A stretch of DNA of 64,000 bases from Paraburkholderia phytofirmans PsJN (lineage in GTDB: Bacteria > Pseudomonadota > Gammaproteobacteria > Burkholderiales > Burkholderiaceae). A program made the translations under genes and the position numbers. Location: positions 2,790,001-2,854,000 of the forward strand of contig NC_010676.1 of assembly GCF_000020125.1 (NCBI RefSeq), given 5' to 3'. The notes below the pieces were generated by a model, which was not told where the DNA came from, did no database searches, and worked only from the letters and a program-made list of their open reading frames with translations. The stretch's first letter is position 1; the number at the start of each line of letters is the position of its first letter. Of the stretch, positions 47,285-56,393 are shown piece by piece.

Positions 47285-48652
47285 CTATTCGGAGCAGTCG
47301 ACGCGGCCTGCTTGTTGAACTTCGTTCCTATCATTGTCTTCCACATCGCCTCGGAGAGATTTGGTCAGCATAGCGATGCCATTGAATCCCGCTTGCATAA
47401 AAGTCGCGCGCGGCCCATCTTTGATCCAGCCATCCAGGGCGTCCGCCCAAGCCTGCAGCATCACTCTTCTCTGCTCTGCGTATTCGGCCTTGTTATATAT
47501 CGCCCGAACACCACGCTGTTCATGCGCAAGGCACTTCTCAATCCAGTCGGAGTTGAAGCCAGCTTCATGCAGGTGCGTGCTTGCCGTGCGCCGCAGGTCA
47601 TGCACGGTGAACGGCTCAAACGTGTCGCCTCGGGCGCAGATCAACTTCACCGTACTATCGATGACTCGGTTCAACGTCGCCGCACTGATCGGCGAGGCCG
47701 TTTCATACCGTCCGGGGTGCAGGTACTGACTGGATCCGAAACAAGTTTTGAACGCGACGAGAATCTCCAACGCCTGTTCACTTAGGTATACGTGATGAGG
47801 GCGCCTAGCCTTCATGCGCTCTTTCGGGATTGTCCAAGTTGCGGTCTCGAAATTCACCTCATCCCACGTGGCATCGATGAATTCAGATTTGCGCACCAAC
47901 GTCAGCAGCATAAATTTAGTGGCAAGCCGCAACGTCGGTGTCGTTGGCGTCAGATCCAAAGCGTTAAAGAAGATGTAAATCTCCTCCGGACTCAGCGCCC
48001 TATCGCGTGCCTTAAATGTCGCTATAGCGCTTGGACGGATAGCTGCCGCCGGATTGTCTACTTTAATACCCCGAGCCTCAACAAATCGGAAGACCTGCAG
48101 CACGATTTCCCGCGCGTGAACCGCTTGAGCAGCAGCCCCGCGCTCCTTGATTTTCTCGCAGCGCGCCATCAATCGCACTGGCGTGATCTCTTCCAATTTC
48201 AGCCGACCGAATTCGGACGCAAGATTGCGCTCATATACCGATTTACGCATCGAACGCGTGGAATCCGCGAGGGCGGTCTCCGCGAAGTATCTCTCCGCCC
48301 ATTTCCCAAATGTCAGCGCTTCGGCTGCCTCGGCCCGTTTCTCGACTTTTGCACGTGACGGACTGTGTCCGCGCTGGATTGCTCCGTAGGCGTGGTCGCG
48401 CAGAAGTCGGGCTTCCGAGAGGCTGATTGCCATCCCAAATCCGAGCTCGTCCAGCTTCCGCGGCTTCCGTGAAGACAGTGATGGATCGTACCGGCCGATG
48501 ACCAAGGTTTCACGGCGACCGTTTACCCGGTAGTCGTAGCGGAAGCTCACCGCACCCGACGGCGTCACCGCCGCATATAGCCCCTGCTGATCGGCCACCT
48601 TGTAGATTTTCTCAGCGGGCTTCAACGCCCGCAACTGCATGTCTGTGAGCAT
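47285..48652 (-). CDS. int: tyrosine recombinase, P4-type integrase
   Basis: About 455 residues from the Met at 48652 (MLTDMQLRALKPAEKIYKV). It has an N-terminal DUF4102 arm-binding domain, a core-binding domain and a complete catalytic domain: Arg in LVRKSEFIDATW, HDLRRTAST, then HEQ and the tyrosine in IYNKAEY. It looks intact. A tRNA-Pro 3' fragment directly follows its stop, suggesting tRNA-Pro as its original integration site. A set of iterons lies just upstream of its start. Confidence 0.9.
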   Translation of the reverse strand: MLTDMQLRALKPAEKIYKVADQQGLYAAVTPSGAVSFRYDYRVNGRRETLVIGRYDPSLSSRKPRKLDELGFGMAISLSEARLLRDHAYGAIQRGHSPSRAKVEKRAEAAEALTFGKWAERYFAETALADSTRSMRKSVYERNLASEFGRLKLEEITPVRLMARCEKIKERGAAAQAVHAREIVLQVFRFVEARGIKVDNPAAAIRPSAIATFKARDRALSPEEIYIFFNALDLTPTTPTLRLATKFMLLTLVRKSEFIDATWDEVNFETATWTIPKERMKARRPHHVYLSEQALEILVAFKTCFGSSQYLHPGRYETASPISAATLNRVIDSTVKLICARGDTFEPFTVHDLRRTASTHLHEAGFNSDWIEKCLAHEQRGVRAIYNKAEYAEQRRVMLQAWADALDGWIKDGPRATFMQAGFNGIAMLTKSLRGDVEDNDRNEVQQAGRVDCSE

Positions 48653-48667
48653 AAGAACTCCTCGAAC

Positions 48668-48758
48668 GTATACCGTCACCCGATACCGTCAAAGCGAGGT
48701 GACGGTATCGGACAAGGCCGTCCGAGGGGGAAATGACGATACCGTCAGCGATACCGAC
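48668..48758. repeat. iterons of GATACCGTCA upstream of the integrase gene
   Basis: The core GATACCGTCA and close variants occur at 48669-48678, 48682-48691, inverted at 48700-48709, 48738-48747 and 48750-48758. The second and third copies form a perfect 12-bp inverted repeat CCGATACCGTCA-N8-TGACGGTATCGG (48680-48711). The cluster covers the promoter region of the integrase gene. It may be arm-type binding sites for integrase or excisionase, or an operator. Confidence 0.75.
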
Positions 48759-49336
48759 ATTTCCTCCGGGCACTGTACGGATTTCAGCGGATCATCGCGG
48801 ACAGTAACCCACTGTTTTTTAACGGAAAAACAGCAAAAACGGCACTCTAAGAACGACCTGGGAGCAGTCTAAATCATTCCCACTCCAACATATTCCAGTA
48901 ACGTCCATTAGATGCCTGCGCTCGGAGTATCAACGGCGTTAACGAGACGACGCGCCGCATTCACGATCCGCCCGGAACTCGATAATCTCTTCGGTGCGCG
49001 CAGTTGAGGTTCGTGCAGATAAGGTCGATCGTGACTGACCTTGCCGTGGATGCGCGACGTCGCTTCGCAAGTCTCGCCTCCGTCTTCGAGCTTGCACGTC
49101 GACGATCGACTGCCGTCCGTGACCTCGGAAACCGCCTGCGACTTCGTTCTCGCGAATGATAGAGGTTCCGCGACACGCGCCTGAACGGCCGTCCCTGATC
49201 GACCCCGAGCGGTCACACAACGCAACGTACTGTGCGTGGCTGCTTTCGGGGCACAACGGTCACGCAACCCTTGAACCGAATCATGTTCACGGCTGCTGGA
49301 TGTATGTTGAACGTTGAGCGCTTTATCGCGAGCTCT
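48759..49336. other. intergenic stretch without a recognised gene
   Basis: About 580 bases. I see no gene with a ribosome site or known domain in it. An RNA hairpin feature follows directly. Confidence 0.45.
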
Positions 49337-49405
49337 TGCCGCCCGTCTGAGCCAGCATGTTCAAGCTGGCGCGGGATGCCGCGCCAGTACGGGCGGCATT
49401 TTTTT
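49337..49405 (+). terminator. nested hairpin (three-way junction) with T-run
   Basis: The outer stem TGCCGCCCGT (49337-49346) pairs with ACGGGCGGCA (49389-49398) and is followed by seven Ts. Inside are two more hairpins: GCCAGC/GCTGGC (49351-49370) and GGCGCGG/CCGCGCC (49368-49385); the last two bases of the first overlap the second. It could be an intrinsic terminator on the plus strand or the 3' end of a small RNA. No plus-strand gene ends just before it. Confidence 0.55.
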
Positions 49406-49655
49406 GCCGAACCCGTTTGCGTTATCGGCCAGCGAGCGGCACAACTACCGGTGTGCGGGAGGGTTTTTTCGAACGTTGGTTCTGCAAAGACAGCAACGCG
49501 CCCGCGTCACGCTCGCTGCAAAACTGGACGCGCCGAGGCCAGCGAAATCCGGCGGCGTCATGTCGCTGACAAGCGGATCACGACTCGGCGTGACATGTTG
49601 CTATGTGAGCGGCATCCGCCTGCAGCCGCAATTGCGGAGTGCCGACTCGTTGACG
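49406..49655. other. intergenic stretch without a recognised gene
   Basis: About 250 bases between the hairpin and the 3' end of the next minus-strand gene; nothing recognised. Confidence 0.4.
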
Positions 49656-50243
49656 CTAGCTTCGCGAATGCTCCGCCATACATCCAGCGAGCCGCGCATA
49701 GGCCGCCTGCAATCCGACCAGCTTAGCCGTGAAGACCTCGTTACCGGCAAGAGAAACCGCAAGGTTGTTCGTATCCGCTTTTTCCTTGAGCACCGACATG
49801 ATTTGCACGGCGACCATCAGCGTGCCGTATGGCGTATTCCCAATGGTGGTCTGCAGGGCGGGCCAGTTGAACGCGCCGTCATTCCCATGAACAGCGAGCG
49901 TCACGCGCTGCGTCGAGTGAGCGGTCTTTGGAATACGGGGACCTTCGAACCACAACATCCCGGACCCTGTCCTTGCCATTTCGGCGTCCATGGGACCATG
50001 AATTGAATAGGTTCCATTGGTGGTCACGAAACTGACTGAACATTGGTAGCCATCATTCCCTAGATCGCGCATCAGTACCCAATAGTAGTCATCTCCCTTA
50101 TCGAAAAGCTCGTGGGCAACCGTTCCATTGGCGCTCAGGCTGGTGCCATCGGAAGCCGCCCGAGGCGCCGCCGCGCTCGAGAGCAAGGCACCTGCGGCCA
50201 AAGCGATAGAAAGAGCCTTCAGGACAGTCCGTACCTTCGACAT
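49656..50243 (-). CDS. hypothetical exported protein
   Basis: About 195 residues from the ATG at 50243 (MSKVRTVLKALSIALAAGAL), with a signal peptide ending near APRAAS. Mature residues 20-130 look beta-rich (DDYYWVLMRDLGNDGYQCSVSF). A single Cys pair could form a disulfide. The family is not known to me. A GTG start three codons earlier is possible. No neighbour suggests a function except the small lipoprotein gene upstream on the same strand. Confidence 0.65.
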   Translation of the reverse strand: MSKVRTVLKALSIALAAGALLSSAAAPRAASDGTSLSANGTVAHELFDKGDDYYWVLMRDLGNDGYQCSVSFVTTNGTYSIHGPMDAEMARTGSGMLWFEGPRIPKTAHSTQRVTLAVHGNDGAFNWPALQTTIGNTPYGTLMVAVQIMSVLKEKADTNNLAVSLAGNEVFTAKLVGLQAAYARLAGCMAEHSRS

Positions 50244-50437
50244 AGATAACACCTGTCATATAAGGGATGCGCCATTGGTCAATTGCAATGCCTCCTGCGC
50301 GAAGCCGCCGCTAGTAAAGCACTATGGAAGGGAGCCGCCCAACCCTGGTTTGGTACGGCAACATCCCCAGCATACCCACCCGTCAGGCCCGCCCCAGCGG
50401 TCCGGTGCAACGGCCTATATCCCGAGAATACTTTGCA

Positions 50438-50794
50438 CTATGGGCAGGGCACCAATCCGACTGTGTCCCCATAGTTGACCGAGCACATGTGCTGTTCAGG
50501 CGGTGCCGGTGGTCGATAATTCGGAGACGTACGCTTCTGGATCTCTGCGCCCTCCGCAGCCTGCTGGTCGGCTTGCCACTGAGCATCGTGCTCAAATCTT
50601 CGGCGGATGGCCGCCTTTCCCTCAGGCGTCTTGTTATAAGCCTCGGCTGCCGCTTGCGACTTCTGCAACTGAAGGTGATAGAGCTGTACTTCCTCGGGCG
50701 TCATTGTGTATTTGCTTTGGGGCAATGTACAGCCGCTCATCACCACCAGTGCCAACAGCGCGCCTGCCAACACCTTTCGTTGTCCTGAAGACAT
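50438..50794 (-). CDS. small hypothetical lipoprotein
   Basis: A 118-residue protein with a lipoprotein signal peptide (LLALVVMSGC, lipid-bearing Cys at about residue 22), followed by a charged, Gln-rich helix and a proline-rich tail with two Cys. It is predicted to be attached to a membrane. The family is not recognised. It follows the small gene at 50807-51001 by 12 bases, so they may be one operon. Confidence 0.65.
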   Translation of the reverse strand: MSSGQRKVLAGALLALVVMSGCTLPQSKYTMTPEEVQLYHLQLQKSQAAAEAYNKTPEGKAAIRRRFEHDAQWQADQQAAEGAEIQKRTSPNYRPPAPPEQHMCSVNYGDTVGLVPCP

Positions 50795-50806
50795 TGCAAG
50801 TCCCCC

Positions 50807-51001
50807 TTAAACGTTGTTATTTATTGCGCCGTCCGGAAGGCGCGCGCCGCGTATCGTGTCCAACCACACGCCAACCAACCTGCCGGCATACGGATCAAAT
50901 GATACTAGTCGTTCTACTTTTGGGTCAAGTTGCGATTGGGTGTACTTGCGTTGGCTTTGCGCCACACGTTCTCGAAACCGGGTCCTATCCGGCTGATTCA
51001 T
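50807..51001 (-). CDS. hypothetical protein (64 residues)
   Basis: From the ATG at 51001: MNQPDRTRFRERVAQSQRKY. It is a basic soluble protein with a plausible C-terminal beta-strand part (VSFDPYAGRLVGVWLDT). It lies 12 bases upstream of the lipoprotein gene on the same strand. No ribosome site stands out, so confidence is low. Confidence 0.4.
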   Translation of the reverse strand: MNQPDRTRFRERVAQSQRKYTQSQLDPKVERLVSFDPYAGRLVGVWLDTIRGARLPDGAINNNV

Positions 51002-51066
51002 CGGTGCGGATAGCCGCGAGCACATGCGTTGACAGGCCCGACGGCTCAATCATCAACGCGGGCAAG

Positions 51067-51669
51067 TTACTTCCCTTTTCGGGAGATTTTTTTTGCTGGA
51101 GGCAAGCTTGGTAAATGTTGCGTCAGAAGGGCTTTGGCCGCATGCCAAGCCTCCGTGGCGCAATGGGCATTATTTGACGCTCGGGCTTCAACGGTGGCGC
51201 CATCGAGAAGCAACATGAAGATGCCGCTCAACCATGTTGCTTTCGCGGTGGGGAGTATCTCTTCCAGCGTGCCCGCCATTAGCCGCGTCATGTCCCGACG
51301 ATAGCGAATGGCGACCTCTGATATCTTCGGGTGATCCCGTCCGAACTCGGCAAGCGCACGCTCGAACAGGCAGCCGGCAAATTCGGGAGCACGGAACCAC
51401 GCTCCATACCAGTCGAAGACCGCTTTCACCTTGGTCTCCGGGTCCTCTTGCGCACGCATGTGCGTCTCGACGCTTGCGAAGATGAGTTCGTACCGTTGGC
51501 CAAGGACCGCGTGGATCAGATCGTCCTTGCCGGCGAAGTTCCGGTACAAAGTCATGCGCGCGACCCCGGATTCGCTAATAATCCGCTCGATACCGATCGA
51601 CTGGAAGCCGTGCATCGAGAAGAGTTGCGTCGCGGTATCCACCACCATTTTCCGCTTGCTTGCTCGCAT
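51067..51669 (-). CDS. TetR-family regulator
   Basis: A 200-residue TetR-type repressor. The helix-turn-helix is at residues 8-50 (MVVDTATQLFSMHGFQSIGI then SGVARMTLYRNFAGKDDLI), followed by the variable ligand domain. The decayed aldehyde dehydrogenase and glutathione S-transferase fragments lie on its 5' side, on the same strand, not divergent from it; they may be the remains of its target operon. Confidence 0.88.
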   Translation of the reverse strand: MRASKRKMVVDTATQLFSMHGFQSIGIERIISESGVARMTLYRNFAGKDDLIHAVLGQRYELIFASVETHMRAQEDPETKVKAVFDWYGAWFRAPEFAGCLFERALAEFGRDHPKISEVAIRYRRDMTRLMAGTLEEILPTAKATWLSGIFMLLLDGATVEARASNNAHCATEAWHAAKALLTQHLPSLPPAKKISRKGK

Positions 51670-51994
51670 TGAAACCTCTCCCTGGTGCCCCTTCCTTGCG
51701 TCGAAGGGTCGCCCGCTGAAATACAGGCGCGTCAGATCCGATTGTAGCGGCTTATGATGAGTGGACTATTGATGCCTTGCCAACCGCCGTTCGACCCTGC
51801 CACTGTACGACCATCACGCCCGCGCGCAACTGCCTGGGCGAAGGCATCACAAGCATTAAATCGCGCCAGGGGTGCGCACGGCTTCACCGTCTGGCCAGAC
51901 GATCACGCTGCCCGCAGCGGGAAGCACTTCCAGCCGCGTATAGTTATCGGTGAAGCGAACGTCGAGGCTCCTCGCGACAACAGGCTCCGTCACG

Positions 51995-52112
51995 CGCACG
52001 ACCGGCAATCGCTTCGGCTTCGCCGTCGAAACGGAACACGGGTAAGACGGGGCCGAAAGTGTCTTCGCAGCCCAATTGCATCTCGGGCGTCACGTCGACG
52101 AGCACAGCAGGT
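51995..52112 (-). pseudogene. aldehyde dehydrogenase fragment
   Basis: On the minus strand the segment reads VLVDVTPEMQLGCEDTFGPV followed by LPVFRFDGEAEAIA. That is the well-known region of NAD(P)-dependent aldehyde dehydrogenases around the glutamate of the EDTFGPV motif (succinate-semialdehyde dehydrogenase type). Neither the catalytic Cys nor the cofactor domain is found nearby, so only a short piece remains. Confidence 0.72.
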
Positions 52113-52197
52113 CGGGCCAAGTTCAGGCAAGCGTTTGGCGCCGAGGACTATGTAGCGGTTCGGCGGTGGAGCATGCCGATCGATCTACGGCGATCGG

Positions 52198-52640
52198 TCA
52201 GACAGGGGGACGGCTCAATGACAGCCAAGATTGAACCAATGGCTGTTGCCACTGATATCTCACGTACTCCAAAAGCCGCTGTGGCATAGGATCGCCATTC
52301 GGTGCGAGACGATTCAACAAGAGCGCAAGGTCTACATCGGCGACGCTCCACTCGCCGAAGAGGTTCTCGTTGCCGGCGGCCGGAGGGGTTTCAGCCATCA
52401 AAAACAGTGTTTGCGCACCCGATTGCGCAGCATCGGACAGCCGTGGCTGGTCCGTAGCGAATTGCCTCCGTTCGGTCGTTCCTGCCTGATTGGCATGAGA
52501 TCACTGCGCAACCACGCCTGTAGCCGATCCAAGATCCGAGCGTTTAAACGGCAGCTTTCAAGATGGACGCGTCGCTCGAGCGTCGCCGCCAGGCGAAGAC
52601 CGAGAGTCTCTTCATGGCCGACACTTGCCCGTCGTCCCAC
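52198..52640 (-). pseudogene. glutathione S-transferase fragment, frameshifted
   Basis: The downstream frame (52401 to 52198) has LFGEWSVADVDLALLLNRLA, the C-terminal helix region of glutathione S-transferases. The upstream frame (52640 to about 52460) has DRLQAWLRSDLMPIRQERP, the start of the same domain. The frames join if shifted near 52440-52480, where LSDAAQSGAQTLF reads in the downstream frame. The N-terminal thioredoxin-like domain is missing. Confidence 0.7.
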
Positions 52641-52946
52641 ACGCGTGCGCTAGAGGGCCGCGTGTCGCGCTTCAGACTCTACCCGACCATGCCTCCTGAG
52701 GAAGAACGGCAAATGATCGCTCCGTCTTTCACGCGCGCACAAAGTGCGTCCGTCGGCGTGATGGTTCTGACGCGATGCTCCGGGACATGGCCCGGCCTGA
52801 CGGTCCGCGCGAGCGATTGCAGCGTTCGGGTAAATCGCGGGTAAAAACTAGACATGCCACTCTGCGACCAGCCATTGAGCCAGGGCGTGCATAGGCTTCC
52901 ACGATCCCGCGTTGGCTCTGAACAACAACCATGCAACGAACGCATA

Positions 52947-54182
52947 TTATGCAGCCGACGCCATCATCGCAGCGCCCTCTTTCTTTTCGCCGCAATACCT
53001 TCCCCAGTCCTCCATCATCAGGCGTCGACGCTCGAGCTGGTCGCGACGCCGGTAGGCCGCCACTGTCTGCGATGCGATGACATGAGCCAGGGCTTCCTCA
53101 GCGAGCGAATCGGGATAGTCCGTACATTCGGCAACCCAGTCGCGAAACGTCGACCGGAAACCGTGTACGGTGATTCCGTGTCGCGACATACGTCTCAGAA
53201 GCGTCAGCATCGCCATGTTCGACAACGGACGCCCTTCCTTGCAACCCGGGAAGAGATAACCGTATTTCGCCTTGGGCAATGCGCTGCGCACGATCTCGAC
53301 AGCGCGGTCACAAAGCGGTACGCGAAGGGGCCGGCCGCTCTTGGTACGATCACCAGGAATTGACCACGTGCGGGCGGCGAGGTCAAACTCCTCGGGCCGC
53401 GCAAAGCGCACCTCGTTCGTGCGAGTCGCCGTGAGGATGAGCAGATGCAACACACGCGCCGCACGACGGGGACGTTGCTCAACCTCGCTGATAAACGCTG
53501 GCAACTCCTCCCAGGGTAGTGCAGGATGGTGGTTTACCTGCGAGCGTTTCTTCGAGCGCGGCAACACAAGCTGCAGATGATCAACGTATCGTGCAGGGTT
53601 GCTGCCGACGCGATGACCCAGCACCGTCTCTGCGTCGAGAATTGCCTTGATGCGGCCGCGTACACGGCGCGCAGTCTCCGCCTTCTTCGTCCAGATCGGC
53701 TGAAGGATGCGTACGATCATCGCGGTATCAATGTCGCGCACCCGGACGTCACCGATCACCGGATACGCGTACGTTTTGAGCGTGTTACCCCACTGCTGAA
53801 CATGCTTGCGATTTCGCCACTGTGGTTCATGCGCACGGATAAACGCTTCAGTTGCTTCACGAAACGTCACATTGTTATCCGGAGATATGTCAAGCAGTTG
53901 CCTTCGCTGCTGCTCACGCCGCGCGAGAATGGGATCGATCAGGTCCCTGACCATGTCACGGTACCCGGCGGCCAGTTTCCGCGCCTCGCCCAGAGAGACC
54001 CGCGAGAGTGGACCGAGACCCATCTCCCGCATGCGACCGTTCAGTTTGAACCGGAACACCCATGAACGCGCACCGCTGTCCGCGATCTGCATATAGAGGC
54101 CACCGCCATCCGCGTAATGACCCGGCGTCACCTCCTTCGCGACCCGCGGAGCGCTGAGTCGATGCAACTGTCGTCCAGCCAT
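52947..54182 (-). CDS. int: tyrosine recombinase, selC-associated island integrase
   Basis: About 411 residues from the ATG at 54182 (MAGRQLHRLSAPRVAKEV). It has an N-terminal DUF4102 domain (YADGGGLYMQI), a core-binding domain and a complete catalytic domain: Arg in LTATRTNEVRFA, HGFRSTFRDWVAE, and the tyrosine in SQTVAAYRRRD. It lies 165 bases from the 3' end of selC, in the same orientation. This is the classic layout of a P4-type island integrated in selC, as in several enterobacterial pathogenicity islands. Confidence 0.92.
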   Translation of the reverse strand: MAGRQLHRLSAPRVAKEVTPGHYADGGGLYMQIADSGARSWVFRFKLNGRMREMGLGPLSRVSLGEARKLAAGYRDMVRDLIDPILARREQQRRQLLDISPDNNVTFREATEAFIRAHEPQWRNRKHVQQWGNTLKTYAYPVIGDVRVRDIDTAMIVRILQPIWTKKAETARRVRGRIKAILDAETVLGHRVGSNPARYVDHLQLVLPRSKKRSQVNHHPALPWEELPAFISEVEQRPRRAARVLHLLILTATRTNEVRFARPEEFDLAARTWSIPGDRTKSGRPLRVPLCDRAVEIVRSALPKAKYGYLFPGCKEGRPLSNMAMLTLLRRMSRHGITVHGFRSTFRDWVAECTDYPDSLAEEALAHVIASQTVAAYRRRDQLERRRLMMEDWGRYCGEKKEGAAMMASAA

Positions 54183-54347
54183 GTTGCCCTCCCTACCCAC
54201 AAACCCACATCGCTACCCATACTTCGTGAGGAAATTGTGCGGGACGTCAACGGTAGCCGCAAGCACGCCGTTACCCATAAACCGCTTTAAAATCAGCGAT
54301 CTACAGGACATCAACGGAAGATGCCGGAATGGCCCGGAAAGCCCATG

Positions 54348-54443
54348 TGGCGGAAGGCAGCCGGAGTCGAACCGACCTGAGAGCGTCTGACGCCCTCAAC
54401 TGGGTTTGAAGCCCAGCCGCGCCACCGGACACGAATGCCTTCC
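54348..54443 (-). tRNA. selC: selenocysteine tRNA (anticodon UCA)
   Basis: Read on the minus strand the 96-base gene begins GGAAGGCATTCGTGTCC and ends GGCTGCCTTCCGCCA with an encoded CCA. It has the anticodon loop CTTCAAA (anticodon UCA), an extra-long acceptor stem, a long variable arm (GAGGGCGTCAGACGCTCTC) and the T-loop GTTCGACT. These are marks of tRNA-Sec. It lies 36 bases after the selB stop, on the same strand, so it may be cotranscribed with selAB. The genomic island is attached to its 3' end. Confidence 0.95.
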
Positions 54444-54479
54444 TAAGGTGACCAAACTACACGTTACCGATCAAAAAAA

Positions 54480-56393
54480 TCAAAGCAGATCGAGCCAGCG
54501 ACTATCCGTGCGCAGCAGATGAAGCCCACGGTGGAAGCGAGTATACCCAACCCGGTCGAAGAACTCCAAAAGCTGGATCGCGCGTTTCCGGCCCAACCCG
54601 GTGACGTCGCGAAACGGTGCGGCCGCAACCGTGCCGGCATTCTTTTGCGCCTCGGCAGCCGCGATCGAGGCCAATTCCCGAATCATCTGCGGGTGGTAAA
54701 AAAGATCGCGCACGACCTGAAACAGTTCGCCCTGCCGCGCGAGTTTGCGCATCAACTGACGCACACGCTCCTCCGGTACGCCGTGCGCGTTGGCCAGATC
54801 ACGCACCCACGGCGGATCGAAACCACCGGCTTTCACCGCAGGCAGCAGCGTCGCCGCGAGCGCGCGATCCGCTTCGTCGAGCGTCACCGCATGGCCCGGC
54901 AGATGCAGCCAGGGCCCGCGTTTGACGATCTCGCCACGCGTCGCGGCATCGTCGACAAGCGCGCGCCACAGCGCATCGTCCACCAGCGGCGCCGCGATGC
55001 GCCGCAAGCGCGAGATGTCCGGCCCCAACTCGTCAGGCGAGCGTTCGTGGTATTGCGCGAGCGTCGCCGTCAATCGCGAATTGAGCGCTTGCCAAAGCGC
55101 GTCGGCGACTAGCAATGCGTCTTCGCCTGGCAACTCCACGACCCGCGTGTTGGCCGGCAATGCGAGCGTGGCCGCCGGCATGCCCGTCAAACGCTCCAGC
55201 AGCGAGCGCGACAAGCCATGCGGTGCTCTCGCGAAGATAGCGTCGAGCGTGGCGGTGTCGAGCATGGTCTGAAGCGCATCGAGCCACGCCAGCCGCTCGA
55301 CCGAACGACGTTTGCGCGACGGCGCGAACGGATCGAGCACATGACCGCCGCCAATCGTGCGATTGGCCTGCGCGTTGCGCACCACGAAGCGATCGCCCGG
55401 CAGCGCGCAAACCGGTCGCTCGAACACGAGTTGAACGCGGGCACGCCGACCGGCGCCGAGCGTTTCCCCGTCGAGCAACGCGACATGCGCAACCTGGTGC
55501 TGCGTGCCCAGATGCACGTGCAACGGCGCCCAATGCTCCAACGCATGCGGTGCATCGGCGAGCAGCGTCAGCATGACGTCGATTCGCTCCGACGCTTGCG
55601 AGAGCCGCGGATCGACGATCCAGTCGCCACGATCGATCGCGCTCTTCTCGATGCCCGCGAGGTTCAATGCGCAGCGCTCGCCAGCGCGTCCGCTCTGCGC
55701 CGGACGATTTTGCGCATGAATGCTGCGCACACGCACCGGTTGATTCTTCGGCGCGAGCAGCATCGTGTCGCCCACCGCTACGCGGCCCGACACCACGGTT
55801 CCGGTCACGATCGTGCCCTGGCCCGAGAGCGTGAAGACACGATCGACCGCGAGACGAAACAAGCCGTCGTCCCGCTTCATTCGCCACGCCGCGGCCGCCG
55901 CGTGCAGATGCGCCTTCAACGCGGCAACGCCGGGATCGTCGGCCTGCACTGCGCAAGTATCGAACACGGGCGCGTCCTGAAGTACGCTGCCGCTCAGAAA
56001 CGCCCGTACTTCGTCATGCACTTCGCGCAGACGCTGCGCGTCGACGCGGTCCACCTTGGTTAGCGCGACGGCGCCTTGCCGAATCCCGAGCAGTTCGACA
56101 ATCGCCAGATGCTCGCGCGTTTGCGGCATCACACCGTCGTCGGCGGCGATCACCAGCAGTGCGAAATCGATGCCGCTCGCGCCCGCGGTCATCGTATGCA
56201 CGAGCTTTTCGTGACCCGGCACATCGATCAAACCGAGCACGTCGCCGTTCTCCAGCGGCACGTACGCATAGCCCAGTTCGATCGAAATGCCGCGCGCCTT
56301 TTCTTCCTTGAGCCGATCCGTATCGACGCCCGATAGCGCTTTCACCAGGCTCGTCTTACCGTGGTCGATATGCCCCGCCGTACCGACGATCAT
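54480..56393 (-). CDS. selB: selenocysteine-specific elongation factor SelB
   Basis: A 637-residue translational GTPase. The G motifs are [14 protein letters not shown] at the N-terminus, DVPGHEKLV and ALTKVDRVD. Beta-barrel domains follow, then four C-terminal winged-helix domains that bind the SECIS hairpin in the messenger RNA. It brings Sec-tRNA to the UGA codon of selenoprotein messages. The start overlaps the selA stop by four bases. Confidence 0.96.
   Translation of the reverse strand: MIVGTAGHIDHGKTSLVKALSGVDTDRLKEEKARGISIELGYAYVPLENGDVLGLIDVPGHEKLVHTMTAGASGIDFALLVIAADDGVMPQTREHLAIVELLGIRQGAVALTKVDRVDAQRLREVHDEVRAFLSGSVLQDAPVFDTCAVQADDPGVAALKAHLHAAAAAWRMKRDDGLFRLAVDRVFTLSGQGTIVTGTVVSGRVAVGDTMLLAPKNQPVRVRSIHAQNRPAQSGRAGERCALNLAGIEKSAIDRGDWIVDPRLSQASERIDVMLTLLADAPHALEHWAPLHVHLGTQHQVAHVALLDGETLGAGRRARVQLVFERPVCALPGDRFVVRNAQANRTIGGGHVLDPFAPSRKRRSVERLAWLDALQTMLDTATLDAIFARAPHGLSRSLLERLTGMPAATLALPANTRVVELPGEDALLVADALWQALNSRLTATLAQYHERSPDELGPDISRLRRIAAPLVDDALWRALVDDAATRGEIVKRGPWLHLPGHAVTLDEADRALAATLLPAVKAGGFDPPWVRDLANAHGVPEERVRQLMRKLARQGELFQVVRDLFYHPQMIRELASIAAAEAQKNAGTVAAAPFRDVTGLGRKRAIQLLEFFDRVGYTRFHRGLHLLRTDSRWLDLL

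Noticed and set aside
47171..47400. A plus-strand reading frame with GARGFEPPTTCTPC looks like a small gene.
   Set aside because: This peptide is the translation of the reverse strand of a tRNA 3' end, a known annotation artefact; the DNA is the tRNA-Pro fragment.
53000..54348. A direct repeat of the selC 3' end marking the other island end.
   Set aside because: No second copy of the selC end sequence was found by eye anywhere left of 54348 in the window.
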